Assembly (NCBI GenBank): GCA_022575985.1
Contig: JAKSXM010000014.1
Location: 23,064,001-23,128,000 of the forward strand
DNA length: 64,000 bases
Reading direction: 5' to 3'
DNA from: Anagrus nilaparvatae
Taxonomy: Eukaryota; Arthropoda; Insecta; Hymenoptera; Mymaridae
A model generated the notes under the pieces. The model searched no databases. It was not told where the DNA came from and saw nothing but the letters and a program-made list of their open reading frames with translations. Of the stretch, positions 1 to 13,060 are shown one piece after another (the stretch's first letter is position 1; each line of letters opens with the position of its first letter). A program made the translations under genes and the position numbers.

Positions 1-589
1 TTTTGATGTATTCTAATTTTATGAATTTGGAATTGAATGTTCTTGCAAAATTCATTTATAGGTCTGTTTTCAAAAAATCTAGATTTTAAGGTTCTGAGAA
101 TTGACCCGGATTGACAACGACAGTTAGGACCAGTGAATGGAGCCCAATGGCATGAAATGAAATATGTTGAATAAACCTTAATAATCGACCGAACAATACG
201 TATTTTTGATAATTAAAATGAAATTTTGGGATCAGAGTCCAAAAATTTCGATACAGCGACCTCAGAAATCTTAATTTGAATTATTTTTATGAGATTCTAG
301 TAAATAACTAATGAAATATACATATAGGAAAAACGTTAAAAATAGATCAATAGATGCTAATAAACGGCATCAGGATTAAGTTTTCAGCACCCCAACTAAT
401 AAATTATTACTCCACAATCTCAAAAACATGTAAAAAATCATGTTGAGTATATTTAGGAACGTTTATTATAAAATGTGTCAAAAAAAACTTTTAAAAACTT
501 TTAGCCAAAATTTTTCATGAGAAAACATACAAAATTTTGCTTGAGCGCCTCCTCTGAGACAGCTTTCTGGATCCGCCACTGAAGAGGAG
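1..589. other. AT-rich gene-free sequence
   Basis: No convincing coding region, RNA gene or repeat structure is visible here. The sequence is AT-rich and broken by stops in all frames. Confidence 0.5.
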
Positions 590-637
590 TTTTGTGAAGT
601 TTCATTAATATTTAAAGGTGAAAAAAAATTTTTTCTG

Positions 638-860
638 TACAGTAGCCACGAAAGTACGATTTCCTGGCCGCTGCGCGGCCAAGGAAATAGAATTTTCTCG
701 CTGCTATCACAGAAAAATTTTATACGACCCTTGTCCATAAATAAAGAATGCCCCAAATCGCAGTTTACCATCTTCGGCTTCGCCTCGGAAGGTAATTTAC
801 GTGCGATTTGGGCCATTCTTTACTTTTCTGGGCACGAGCCGTAAATATACTATTTCACGG
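638..860. repeat. Dispersed palindromic repeat, family 1 (best copy)
   Basis: The core at 743-821 folds back: AAAGAATGCCCCAAATCGCA at one end matches the reverse complement of the other end (TGCGATTTGGGCCATTCTTT) with few mismatches. It is preceded by a GGCCGCTGCGCGGCC palindrome (667-681). Diverged copies recur near 3510, 11270, 37985, 43330, 46890, 59750 and 62760. The ORFs that cover it are by-products of the repeat. It is most likely a MITE or other short non-autonomous element; the class is not determined. Confidence 0.6.
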
Positions 861-1149
861 AACGGCATTTGGGATTTTAATAAAAAATTCGTTATTTTTA
901 TTTAGGAAGGGGGGGGGGTGGAATTTTCAGAAATAAACACATGCCACCATTTATGCGCGCATTTAAAATGTTTTCGAAAAATAAAAGGCACGGATAAACG
1001 ATTGCATAGTTGCATGATTGTGTCTTCATAATTACCACCCTAAAGTTCGAAAGTGATCAACAATGGCGTAAATTGAATGTCAAACTTCTGGAGGCTGTTA
1101 ACAATGAATTTATTGGTCCCAAGCATTGGAAATTATTAATTCCCTACTC

Positions 1150-1715
1150 CAGTCAAAATACGGGGAGGGGGTATTGTTTCTGGCCACCACCAGATTTGGA
1201 TTCTAGTATAGGTTTTTTGGGTCGCTGATCACAAAAATCAGGGTCTTTTCTATGAGAAATTGGGGTTTCACCTATAAATTGGCCTAAACTACCCCTAAAA
1301 ATAGCATTTTCGCTATGTTCATTCTAGCCCTTTGAAATTTGGCATATGGAAGGTTTTGGGTCGCTGATCACGAATATTGAGGTTTTTGTAATGAAAAATT
1401 AGACCTTTCCCCTCAAATTAGCCAAAACTATCTTTAAAAAGTGCATTTTTGCTACATTCACTATATCCCTTTAAAATTTGGTATACGGGGTTTTTCGATT
1501 ACGAATATTGAGGTACTTTTAATGAAAAATTAGACCTCCACCCTGAACTAGCCAAAGCTACCCCTAAAAGGATATTTTTACTATATTCACTCTAAGCTTT
1601 TAAATTTTGGTATCCGGGTAGTTTTTTGGATCACTGATCACAAATATTGAGGTCTAATCTATGAAAAAAATTTTTTTTCACCCTTAAATTAGCCAAAACT
1701 ACCCCTGAAAAGGTT
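1150..1715. repeat. Satellite-like tandem repeat, family 2, about four units
   Basis: Units of about 134-140 bp share GGTCGCTGATCACGAATATTGAGGT-like cores followed by 'ttagccaaaactacccctaa'. The cores lie near 1221, 1361, 1497 and 1631. The same unit family appears near 31400-32100 and 34000-35800 and, more diverged, near 7960-8640 and 13450-13930. The copy begins with 'ccaccaccagatttgg', which is also found near 31430. It is non-coding. Confidence 0.6.
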
Positions 1716-2362
1716 AAAAATTATTATTAGATTATTAATATTGTAAATAAATAATTCATTAATTTGTATCTAAAAAGATTTTTTATTCTTATTAAAACAT
1801 TACAAGATTTTTGAATTGGGAAAATACACCCATTTTTAGGAGTGCGTTTTGGGTGTTTTAGGATTATGTATTCACAAATGATACCAATATTTGGCTTCTA
1901 GTAGTAGCTGAGTACGAATTTTGGGGTTTCATGGATAATAAATTATAAATGCATTGTTAAGTCTGGTTATAGAACCTTATTTTAGGTATTAATTTCCAAT
2001 TTTTCAAGTCGTAACAAAATTTGCCATGTAACGTGTTTTATGGATAGTTGATAACGAATTTCGGGTTTCTGTGCGTTAACAATGCTAATAACCTTAAATT
2101 GGTAAAAAATGCTCTTTTCAAACGTGTTTTGGTTGGCCAATAATGAAAAACTACCCCTACAAAGGGATGCTTTTTCCTAATTCAAGGGTGTTTGAATGAT
2201 TTTGCATCAGCCCAAATTTATGCAATTGGCTAAATCTCTTTACATTTTTTAAATATTACAAAAAGAACCTTAAAAAAGGGGGGTTTGTGCTAAATTAAAA
2301 ATGGTAGATAAAAGTAAAATTTTGATTTTTGAAATTCTCTACCAAAAAATTCGTAACAAATA
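1716..2362. other. Degenerate family-2-like repeat sequence
   Basis: This stretch is AT-rich and holds decayed fragments such as 'tggccaataatgaaaaactacccctac' split over short stretches, which resemble the neighbouring tandem repeat. No coding signal is seen. Confidence 0.35.
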
Positions 2363-3313
2363 GTTAGGGAGATGGCTATGGTAAACATCGCGTGTGAGTA
2401 TGACAGCTGAATTTCTTTTCAGAGATAGCCAAGCCCAAAACATACTCACTTTCTGTGGAAAATTTTTTTGACCGCGGGTTCTGGAAAAAGTTGTAGGTCC
2501 ACAAAGTTGGCCAATTTTTCGGAAAAAAAAAGTGAAAGTATTAACCCAGAATAGCCTAGATTTTTAGATTAGGCCAAAACATACTCAGTTTATTTATGAG
2601 ATTTTTCGGTATCTGGGTTCTGAACGAGTATGTCGGGCCATCAAAGTTCCGCCGTTTACCCGCGCTTTTTTAAATTAGTTTGAAATAAAAAAATTTACAA
2701 GGGATAAGTAAGAAAGCCCGAAAGAGCTTAGATTTTTAGATTAGGCCAAAATATACACAGTTTATTTATGAGATTTTTCGATATCTGGGTTCTGGACGAG
2801 TATGTCGGGCCATCTAAGTTCCGCCGTTTACCCGCGCTTTTTTAATTAGTTTGAAATAAAAAAATTTACAAGGGATCAATTGTACAGTCAGAATCTCATT
2901 GTAGCGAGAAATATATATTTTTCCTCCGTAATATTAACGCTAAAATTAAGAGATTCTGATTGTAAAATTGATCCCTTGTAAATTTTTTTATTTTTAACTA
3001 ATTTAAAAAAGCACGGGTAAACGGCGGAACTTTGATAGCCTAACATACTCGTCCAGAACCCAGATACCGAAAAATCTCATAATTAAAGTGAGTATGTTTT
3101 CGCTTAATTTAAAAATCTAGGCTATTCCGGGCTGTCATACTTTTACTTTTTTTCCGAAAAATTGGCCAACTTTGAGGACCTGTGACTTTTTTCAGATCCC
3201 TTGGCCAAAAAAAACAGGATACGAAAGTGAGTATGTTTTGGTCTTGGCTATCTCTGAAAAGAAATTCAGCAGTCATACTCACACGCGATGCTTACCATAG
3301 CCATCTCCCTAAC
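2363..3313. mobile_element. Foldback element with ~400-bp inverted arms
   Basis: The left end (GTTAGGGAGATGGCTATGGT) and the right end are inverted copies, and the inverted match continues inward through the 'cgagtatgtcgggcca' and 'gccgtttacccgcgctttt' segments to 'ttacaagggatcaatt'. The left arm carries an extra tandem copy of about 172 bp (starts near 2558 and 2730), so it is longer than the right. The loop near 2885-2965 is short. There is no ORF and no obvious target duplication. A partial relative lies at about 56781-56890. The element class is unknown. Confidence 0.7.
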
Positions 3314-5090
3314 TTTTCTCATCGTGTTTATTAAAAACAACCTCTCTCCGTGATTTGACTGAAGTATAAATTCTAGATCTAAAAATTTTTTTGAACTGAT
3401 TGTTTTCTATTTGAATTTAAGTTTAAAACATCAAAATTCCTGTCATTGAACTGAAACTCAAAATAGAGCATTTTTATTAGTAAATATTGACTTATAAATA
3501 AAAAGCACCTAAAGCTCGGCTTCGTTTCCGATGGTAATCGAGTACGATCTGGGCCATTCTTTTTTTTCTGGCCACGAGTCATAAATATACTATTTCTTCA
3601 TGAATTCAGAACTAGATTACCAGGTCATATTTCAATAAAAGTCAATAAAATAAAGTGATCTTAAATTTCAATAACATTAATAAACTTATTACAAAAATAG
3701 TATCATTAAAAAAATATAAAGTAATAATAATAAATCTAATAACTTTTTTTTTTTAATTTAAATGATCTAAAAAAAAGTATTAAAATATAAAAGTATTGAC
3801 AGGATACTTCAGTCCCTATTGGCATTGAATTTTCTCATAAAAAAAAGAAAGAAAAATAGTAATTACGAAGTAAAGTTAATTGAGTCACTATTTTAACTTT
3901 TATTTCAATAATAATGAAACTACTGTTGTTTTTTTCTCTCGTTTTGCAATAAGTAACATAAAAAACTAATATAATTTTTTTTATCTTCCAAGAATTTAAA
4001 AAAAAAAGATCCGTTGATCAATTTAATGAGGACATATTGAAAACAATATAATATATATTTAAACGTCAAACCAAAGAACAATAACCCAGAAAAAAAAAGT
4101 GATGAGGATCTCTTGGAAACGTTTAGTTTGTCCCGCGGCATAAACTTATTACATCTGTAATATATAAAGAAAAACAACGGTCTTTTTTTTTCCATACAAA
4201 TGCAGATACATTATATAGCTATATATATTAAAAGGGGTGTAGTGTAAAGCCGCCATCGAGAAAAGAGACCTTTCATTTTGCCGCCAGTCAAAGTCTCAAT
4301 ATATTGTACCATAGTGTACGTACTACAAAAACAATGCTAAAAGCACGTGGGTTGAAGAGGCTTCATTTTGCAATAAGCGCATTTTTCCTTTGATCATCAT
4401 CATTGTTACTTGTGTATAATTTTTCTTGTATATATTTTTATAATGTATAATCTTATGTATCAGTTCAATTTTCCGCTTATAAATTTTAAATTTATTAAAC
4501 CAAAGCAAAGAAAAAGCTGGCAAACCATCAAATTGGCTCTGAGGTTCCTAAAAAATATAAAAATGGTTCGAAAACTGAAAATCAAAAATTATAAAATTGT
4601 TATCAAATTGAGCCAGTATGGCATGTGTTAGCAAAGTAAACATTTGTTCCTTAATCATTTCTTTTTGAACTTGTACTCTACAACCCGGAAATAATAATAA
4701 ATTTACTTTTTAAATCATTTAATTTTAAAAGTTATTCAGATTTTAAAATGAATTTTTAATTTTCCCAGTTTCAAAATGATGTAATATACTTTTCTCTACA
4801 AGAGATCAATAATGACAATATATTCCAATTTTAAGCATTCAGAAACTCGCTTTAGAAATATGTACTATACCAAATATGGCTAAAATCCTTCGGTGCTACG
4901 CACCTCAGGCCTACAATCTGAAGTTGGATCAAAAAAATATTAGATACTAGTTACTAGATATTAGTTTCATATTACGCTAAAAAATTATTTAAATGTTGAC
5001 CCATGCAAGCCTCCTAATTCGGTCAATTCCAATAAACAAGTATTATGCTCTAGTTAAAAAATGTTTTAACATAGAGATACTCATAGGGGG
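3314..5090. other. Gene-free AT-rich region with a partial family-1 repeat
   Basis: A fragment of the family-1 palindromic repeat lies at about 3510-3600 ('ctgggccattctttttttt' and 'taaatatactatttc'). The short ORFs here are low-complexity, rich in F, I, K and N, and look accidental. Nothing else is recognised. Confidence 0.4.
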
Positions 5091-5096
5091 TACTCT

Positions 5097-5345
5097 GAAA
5101 TTCTAATAATCAAGGGGGAGTAAATTTGCCCGATTTAAGGGGGGGGGGGGGTCAAATGGGACTTAAAATAATTTCAATTTTGGGACGTAGAATAATCTAG
5201 GTTTAGGGACCTAATAATCAAGGAAATTCTAATAATCAAGGGGGAGTAAATTTGCCCGATTTAAGGGGGGGGGTCAAATGGGACTTAAAATAATTTCAAT
5301 TTTGGGACGTAGAATAATCTAGGTTTAGGGACCTAGAATAATACG
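5097..5345. repeat. Tandem duplication, 126-bp period, two copies
   Basis: Two almost identical units start at 5097 and 5223. Each runs through 'aataatcaagggggag', a poly-G tract and 'ttgggacgtagaataatct'. They differ mainly in G-tract length (about 12 versus about 9). The near-identity suggests a recent duplication. The related phrase 'taaacatgttccatgc' follows at about 5465 and recurs near 47293, so this belongs to a dispersed family. Confidence 0.75.
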
Positions 5346-7955
5346 CGTTTAGGGAATCAGAATAGTTTGGGTTTAGAATCTTTAAATTTACTATTGGTGA
5401 TAATTACAAATTATAAAAATAGCTAATTGTATTGCAATTTTTGAGTCTACGCTCAGTTGTAAGTAAACATGTTCCATGCATTTTGGTTGTGTTTACACAA
5501 ACAGGTTATAATTTTTTTTATATAGTTTCATTAATCCAAAAATTATATTTTGTTTTAGCTTTCCCATGCGCCATTTTGCATTTGACTCATATTTTTGGGA
5601 CATCATTTTTCGTTGTTTGATAAAATTAAATCTATTATCCAAAAAAATACACCTATACAAATTAATACAAAAAACTTTCGACTACGTGACCTGGAAAATA
5701 TTATTTTGACTAAAAAAAAATCAATTATACCCAGCAACTTCTACGATCACCAAGCATATAAAAAAGTATAATATTTATAACAATATTAAACGTTACATAA
5801 CCTATGTAGAGAAAAAAAATGTATAAATTTAATATGCAATTTATATACAGTTTATTTAAAAAGCTGACACTGATTTACGACAAAACATAAATATTATATA
5901 ATGTTTCATAAATAATTTTTGGTGTCTCTCAAAAAGATTTTTAATAAAATTCATTTTGCACGCACATCCAAAAAAGAAAAAAAATTTTGTTTAATCCTTA
6001 ATGATGATAATAAAGATCTTAAATATTCTATCGAAAAATTTTATTTCTCACCATGGGAGATTTTAATAAAATTGGGCTTACAATATATCATAAGAATTTC
6101 ATTTTCATTAACGTCTTTATTACATATTAAAAATTTAGTTTTAAAATTCTATTATTAGCTAAAAATAAGCTTCTGGTTTATTCTAACAAAAAAAATTTTG
6201 GTTTGCAAACATTTTATTTATTATTATGGACATAAATATAAAATAATATATAAATTTGTTTATTATATGAGGTTATAAAAGATTTATAATAGACTTTTAA
6301 AATGTAATTTTTATTTTTATTTCGCATTATAGATAAATATAACTCGTAAATAATAATGTCACTTAAAAAACACTTATTTATTTATGAATTATTGACAAAA
6401 ATATAAAATATGTATATAGGTATAATGAACAAAAATAATATACTTTTTTTTGCAATTCTCTGATAAAAATTTACTTTTTAACATTCGATTCAACGTATTT
6501 ATAGCGAGGGGTATACCCTGGGAATCTAAAAATCAATTCGGAGGAGGGGGTGTCAAATGTGGTTTAGAATAATCCTGGTTTAGGGACTTTAAAAATTAAA
6601 TTCATTCAGAATCCAAGATAATTTAAAAAAAAAAAACCAGTCTAATCTGCGAAACCAGAAAATTATTAGTATTACGTACATTTTTCAATCGTTTTTGATT
6701 TTTTAAAAAATTTTTTGAAATATATATTCTTTGGATCCCTCAAGTTTATTGCCAAATACAAGCAAAACTTAGTTAGGTACCTATCAGTTACAGCAATTAA
6801 TCTCCGATAGCTACTAGCATAGTTTGTTGAATTTTCAACTATTTTTTGTTTATTTTACAAGTTTTAAAGCAATTAGGAATTAATTAAATCGTAATATGTT
6901 AATTAAATTTCAATAAACTAAGCTATTTTTACAGTTTTTAATTTACATAAACATAAAAATTAATTAATTCAAAATTAGAACACAAAATATATATAAAAAA
7001 AATATGTCCGACTATAACGGTACTATTTCTACTGATTTTTTTTAATTACTTAATTTTTTTCTCTTTTTATTAAATCTTTGCATAGAATAAATAAATTAAA
7101 TAATAAAATAAGTAAAAAATTAATTGTTTTTTATTTTTTTAAAGTGCATAAAATAAAAAAAATTTTATTTTCGCAAAAAAAAAAGGTAACATTAAATAAG
7201 TAATTCACTTAAAAAGTAGCTAAATGTAAGAAAATAATCCGCCTTTCATTATTATTATATTTTTTAACGACATAAAAGTTGAATTGAGAGTAAAAAAAAA
7301 AGAAAAAAAATTACTGAATCGCAAAATAAGACTTTACTTCCTTCTAAAAAAAAATAAAAAAAATTACATATAAAAAAGGTTGAGATACTTTATTCCTGGG
7401 GCTACCCCTTTGTTGTACTTTTTTTTTGCACAATTACTAAAGATTTTACGCAAGCGCAAAAACATTGGATAAGTTTCAACACTTTTTTTTTTGCTTTCTT
7501 TCCATTATATTTTTATCTTTTTTTTTTTAGGCGAAACGACGCTTGAAATAGAAAATTCTTACCAGGGAAAGCCATTACTGAAATTACTTGAGTATACGAC
7601 GCAAAGCCATTATATAGAAAAAAAAAAAATAACCGTAAATTATCGATAATTCCTGTATAGCTTACTCTATTGTGTATATGATAAAATTATCCTGATAGAT
7701 AATTTTTATTATTCAAGCAAAAAAAAAAAATGGAGACTTTTACGTAATTTTAAAATAATGCACTTTATATTTAAATTATATTAGCTAAATATTGACTCAG
7801 AGTTTTTAATGTGCATCCGTAAATAATAATGGTTATTAAAGGTTCGTAATATTTGAAACAAAAAATAAACAAATAAATCGATAAATTTTTTTTTACAAAA
7901 TTTTTTTATTTATTTAGGATTTTCGAAAGTATTTTTATAATATTTCAATATGAGA
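5346..7955. other. Gene-free AT-rich region
   Basis: This holds homopolymer-rich intergenic or intronic sequence. A remnant of the 5.1-kb repeat family ('ggtttagaataatcctggttt') lies near 6550. I see no supported gene. Confidence 0.4.
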
Positions 7956-7959
7956 AAAG

Positions 7960-8640
7960 GTCAGTTAAGGGTATTTTGGTACGCTGATTCTGAAAATCGA
8001 GGTTTCTCGACACTCTTAACTAAAACACTCATTTACATTCACGAATCGTAACGAAATTTAGCCTATTACAGGTTTTTAGAGTTGCCAATTAACAAATTTA
8101 AATATCCAGTATATGAAAAATGGAACAAAAACCTTTACATTAGGAAAAAACACTCCAGTTCAAGGTAATTTTTTTACATTTGCAAAGTATAACAAAATTT
8201 TACCGCGAATAAGATTTTTAATCACTGATCCCGAGCTTCAGGGTATAAAAAATTTTCAAAACTTGCGAATATGAAAAAATCACCTCAAAAATGGGTCTTT
8301 TTTCATTAATTTAAGGATATTTTGAGAATTTTTTGCATTAAAAACACCGAAACTTGATATTAACGACCTAGAAAACATATGGGAAGCCAAATCTGGTCAT
8401 GATTTGTAAATATTTCCAAAATATCCAAATACACTCCTAATATAAAGGATATTTCCTAGTTCAAGGGTATTATACTCACCATCCCTAAAAGGAATTCTTG
8501 ATTTCATAATTAGCAGCTCCGAAAACCAGTGCAATGATTTAAATCTCATTATGATTTGTAAATATTGCAAACAAATATTAAAAAAGGGGTTGTGCCTTGA
8601 TGAAAACCTCGATTTTAAGAATTAGTGACCAAAAAAAACC
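7960..8640. repeat. Diverged foldback related to family 2
   Basis: The left edge reads 'ggtacgctgattctgaaaatcgaggtt' in pieces, and the right edge reads 'cctcgattttaagaattagtgacc', which is its inverted counterpart. The interior carries two similar 'atgatttgtaaatattncaaa' phrases near 8400 and 8560. It is non-coding and low-copy within the window. Confidence 0.4.
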
Positions 8641-10131
8641 TTTTTTTTAAACAATTTAAAAAACTTTTGGCGCAAATATTTTATACACAAAAATTTGTAA
8701 TTTAGGATACATAAATAATTTTCTGTCTATTATTTTATCTCGAATTTTATAAAATTTCTATAATTTTAACCAAAAAATTCCATTAACAAGGAATCATCAT
8801 TTAAAAATTTATTTATAATACAATGTAATCTTAATTTATTTCCATAAAAAAATATCAGGTATGTCAAATAATACGAAACATTTTTAAAAAAAGCTACTTA
8901 ACATATAAAATAAATAATTTAAAAAATGAACATTTTTTCTCATAAAGATAATAAGAAACGAATCAAAAATAAAAAATTTGCCAAAAAAAATAAAAATAAT
9001 TAATTTATGTAAAAATTATCTAAAAATTTATTAAGCTGTCAACTGAAAAAGACAGATACAAGAAATATCAAATAATTTTATAGTTTTTTTTTTCTGTCAA
9101 ACATTAGCATTTTAAGAATTATGTTCAATTAAAAAAAACCGATTTCTCTTTTTTTTTTTTTGTAAATCAACCTATGTAATGATACCTGTAGAATAAAAAA
9201 ACATATTGTGAAAGTTTAAAGATATGGGGGTGTCGTTCAAACCATTAATTTCATCCATTGGTTTAAAATAAAAAATCTGGTACGTCCCACGAATTCCGAG
9301 GTCGATATCTTAATTGGTACCTCTCCTTTTACCTGTTCATTTATATAAAATACACCTGGTTCTCTCTCATCATGGCCGCATTTTTTTTTTTTTTTTACTT
9401 CTTTTCACTGTATATTAAAATAATAATATAGAATCGCGCAATACATACTTCATTACATATTTTTTTTTTCAAGGATCACATGACTTGTACATGAATTTAT
9501 GTCTTTTTTCTTTCTTTCAACTCATCAGAACCGATTCACTTTTGCAACCTCGTTCTAGATAAATAATTTTTTTTTCTTTAATTATATGAAGCTTTGATAT
9601 TCAGATGAAACGTATGTAATTATATGAAAATAAATTTTTTTCCCTCTGTTATGCATATACTTTGATTTTGTATTCGTATATTAGGGTATTACTTATTTAC
9701 CAAAGTGGTTAAAAAAAAGCACAGTTTGCTTAAAATTGTAGGTTTAAGCATTATTATGAATTTTTTTAAATTTAAATAATCTGCTACATCTATATATGAA
9801 AAATTCATAAAAGTAAATTCCTGGTACTAAAAATTTTCATTTTTCATTTGATTTTCAAACCAGTTAATAAATTACTTTGGAATTAAAAACGTAAAAAAAT
9901 TATGTTTGAGAATATAATTGATTTATAATTTTGTTTGCATGCTAATACTTATTGGTATATTCATCTACCTACATTTTATTAAATAAGTAACACCTTAATA
10001 GATATGGCCTTTCTTGTCAATTTATAAAATATTTATTTTACATATGAACAGTGTAGCAAAATACCGTTTTAATTATGATGAATACAGTAATGTAATAAAT
10101 TTTCTATCAATTTATTTTCCTATATTTTTCT
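8641..10131. other. Gene-free AT-rich region
   Basis: Only low-complexity AT sequence and homopolymers are visible. Confidence 0.4.
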
Positions 10132-10473
10132 ATGCCAGGAAAAAATTTATTTCCTCAATTATGTAGATGCACCGTCAGAACGTATGTAATTACAAAATTT
10201 GAAAAAACGTTTTTATCGTATTGGAAGAATCCAGTTATTTCAGGATTTCACAATTTTAAAAATGGAAAAATTTGGTTGTATGATTCCTTGAAAGAAAAAA
10301 ATCTGCAATTTGGATATTTTCGAAATTATCAAGAGTTGTTTTGGTGTAAATTTTCGAATCATTTCGACCTCAAAATTTCGTTGATAAATGAGCTTTTTCA
10401 AAGAACCACGCCTATCAAAAATATTATATTTATGATCAATACAATAATTAAAACGTATAAATTATGTATGTAG
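10132..10473 (+). CDS. Unrecognised 113-codon ORF, doubtful
   Basis: This open frame has a more mixed composition (W, H, R, C and P present) than the F/I/K/N-only ORFs around it. It translates to a protein beginning MPGKNLFPQL with no motif, signal peptide or repeat that I recognise. No promoter or clear AATAAA is placed close to it. The ATG is preceded by a pyrimidine-rich run and 'ccag' overlaps codons 2-3, so it could instead be an internal exon. It may equally be a chance ORF; I give it low weight. Confidence 0.15.
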   Translation: MPGKNLFPQLCRCTVRTYVITKFEKTFLSYWKNPVISGFHNFKNGKIWLYDSLKEKNLQFGYFRNYQELFWCKFSNHFDLKISLINELFQRTTPIKNIIFMINTIIKTYKLCM

Positions 10474-12669
10474 ATAATAATAAACCTTGAAGAGAAAAGA
10501 TAAAAATTTAATATATATTTTAATACTATGAAAGTTTAATCTAAAAGTTATTAAAAGTGTAAATGGATTGCCACTGGAAATAAATAATATATTATAGTGA
10601 ATGTCTAGTAAATTTTTCAAGTCATAACTTATAGCTTATTATCCGTTCGTTTCGTTAGTCGGCATTTTTAGATGGTATATACCAGCATACAAAGTTTTAA
10701 ATCTCCAAAAGCTATAAATTTATCTTTGCTTTGAAAAACGAAAACGTTAAACATTATATCCAACAAAATTATATTAGTTAATTAGCATTATTTCATTTTT
10801 TATAAGCATTCATAATCCAAATTTTGACAATTATAACACTTTTAAAATATATAGAAAAATCTATTTAATTGGACAAGTACGAAAAAAGTGCCTATTTAAA
10901 AAAATCTAGACATAAGCATAAAAAAACTGCTTTGAAGACATTTCTCTAGAAAATATTTATCGGCTTTTATTATGAGGTACCACAGTTTGAAGACACGAAG
11001 TTTTGTCTTGCAGTCAAAGTGGTAAAGTACAAGCTCCTCACGATTTTTGAATAAAAAATGTGTTTCCGAAATTTAAGCTCATTAGGTCACATTTTTTATT
11101 TGATCAGCTAAAAATGGAGGGAATTTAAATTTTTTTTTCTTCTCAGCGGTCAGGAAGCACTGGCTGCGGCATGATTCAAAAATACTTGTTTTCTTACCAC
11201 TGAAGAAAAAATAGTATATTATGGCACCTGGACAGAAAAACAAAAAATGGTTCAAATCTCACGTTAATTACCTTCCGAGGTATACCCGAGAATTTTAAAC
11301 TGCGATTTGAGGCATTCTTTTTTTATGACCATGGGTCTTATATGATTTTTCTGCGTCAGGGCGAAAAATAATGGCTTCGCATAGTATTGCAATTTACGTA
11401 CGATCTGGGCATTCATAATTTTTGCGCCCTAGGATGAGAATATACTATAAACCAATAAGACACAATTTTTTCTGGTATCGACTCTAATTTTTCCCACCTA
11501 CAAAAAGCAGATTTATGCTTACTGCATACGAATTTCCCCTAACCTCAATTGGTTCCATATTCCATAAAAATACCTATAATTGTGTAAAGTGAAAAATATG
11601 TTTAATGTGTAATGCATTCGTGCTAAAAAATTAGTTTCAAAATCAAAAAATGTCATATTTTGATAAATTTATAACTTAATATCAAAAGTACGATTAAATG
11701 ATACGATAAAATCATAATAATAAATTTAATAAAATGTAAATTAAACAATGTATCTAAGCATTCATAAACTTAAATAATAATTTAATTACGCTTTATATAC
11801 AATAATATGAAAAAAAAATGTATACATGCACGTTACTATTTAATTTTATAATTCCTCTTTATTTATAAGGCCATTTATAAGTAACATTAACAAGTACATA
11901 AGTGCTAAAGTAGTAAAATAATAAAATAAATTCATTACACATATAAATCAATTTTCATTATTTCATTTAAAAAAAAAAATTTATAAACAGTAGCTTTTAT
12001 AATAAAATTAAAACTTTTAAGCAATTTAATGCTAAATTATTTATTTATATATGACGTCGAGTAATTATGTTTATTATAATGTCTTTACATAAAAATAAGT
12101 ATTTAGAACGAAAGTAAAAGGTAATAATATAAAGTCATTAGAATTTTATTAAGAAATATAACTGGTGTATATTATTTGTTTTAAAAGTATTTTAAATATG
12201 TATTTAAGGTGTCAATTTGTCTTTTTTAAATATCTTTAAAGATGGATGGATGCCTTTTTTTATGTACAGTATGTGGGGGAGCAAAACGTAAGAGCTCATA
12301 AATGTGAATTTAAGAGGCGTAATAAAAATACATTGAAATTGAGAGTGAATGAACACAAATATATATAAGCGTGCCATTTCTATAAAAGATTTTTTTTATC
12401 TTAGAAATATACATATATTTTATTTTTTTTTATTATTAACGATTAAATATACTAAATAAAAATTTTTTTTTGGATTTATGTGTAATATTTTGATATTTAT
12501 TGCTATTTTTTAAGTGTTGATAGGGGTAACGTTAATGCTGGTATTACTATATTGAGAAAAAATGAATTTTGTTAAAAAATTTTATTTTATTATCAGAAAA
12601 AGTAATTTCATGTAAATTAAGAAAATTTATGAGCTTATTAAATTAAAATAAATCTTTTTAATATGTTAC
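10474..12669. other. Gene-free region with a family-1 repeat
   Basis: A diverged family-1 palindromic repeat occupies about 11150-11450 ('gcgatttgaggcattcttt', 'tacgatctgggcattc', with an 'agcggtcaggaagca' edge). The rest is AT-rich with no supported gene. Confidence 0.4.
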
Positions 12670-12675
12670 TTTTTT

Positions 12676-13060
12676 GCATCTGAATTTTTTAACTTGAAAT
12701 TCAATTTTGTACTCTAAAATTATATGCTCAATATATGAATTTCAAATCTGTATTATATTTAATTAACAAATTAATGATTTAGAAGAAGGTAAAGAGGGAG
12801 GCTGGATGTTAGTTCAGATCACCATTGCGTTGATTTCATTTCTGATAATAACATGTTGCTTTATTTAAATATATATTTAGTTAAAGATTGGTTTTTAGTA
12901 ATCAAGGGTCGTCAAATAAATTTATTTCTCGAAAGTGAAATGAATTTTAAACTTTATATAAGGATTGTAATAATTTTAATAATTTAATTGAGATAAAATA
13001 AAAATTGAAGACATGAAGAAAAAGTTATAGGAATGAAATAATTTTAACATGCTAATAAAA
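12676..13060. repeat. Outer, diverged inverted repeat: left arm
   Basis: This segment matches the reverse complement of about 25870-26246 over several blocks, including 'ttttttgcatct', 'aattaacaaattaat', 'ggaggctggat', 'tggtttttagtaatcaa' and 'atttatttctcgaaagtg'. I judge the identity by eye as roughly 80-85%. The pair lies nearly symmetrically around the 11-kb palindrome but is clearly older. It may be the terminal repeat of an older element into which the palindrome inserted. Confidence 0.65.

Noticed and set aside
478..816. 112-codon ORF on the minus strand
   Set aside because: It lies on the family-1 repeat, and parts of the same peptide appear at 59687-59905 because of the repeat.
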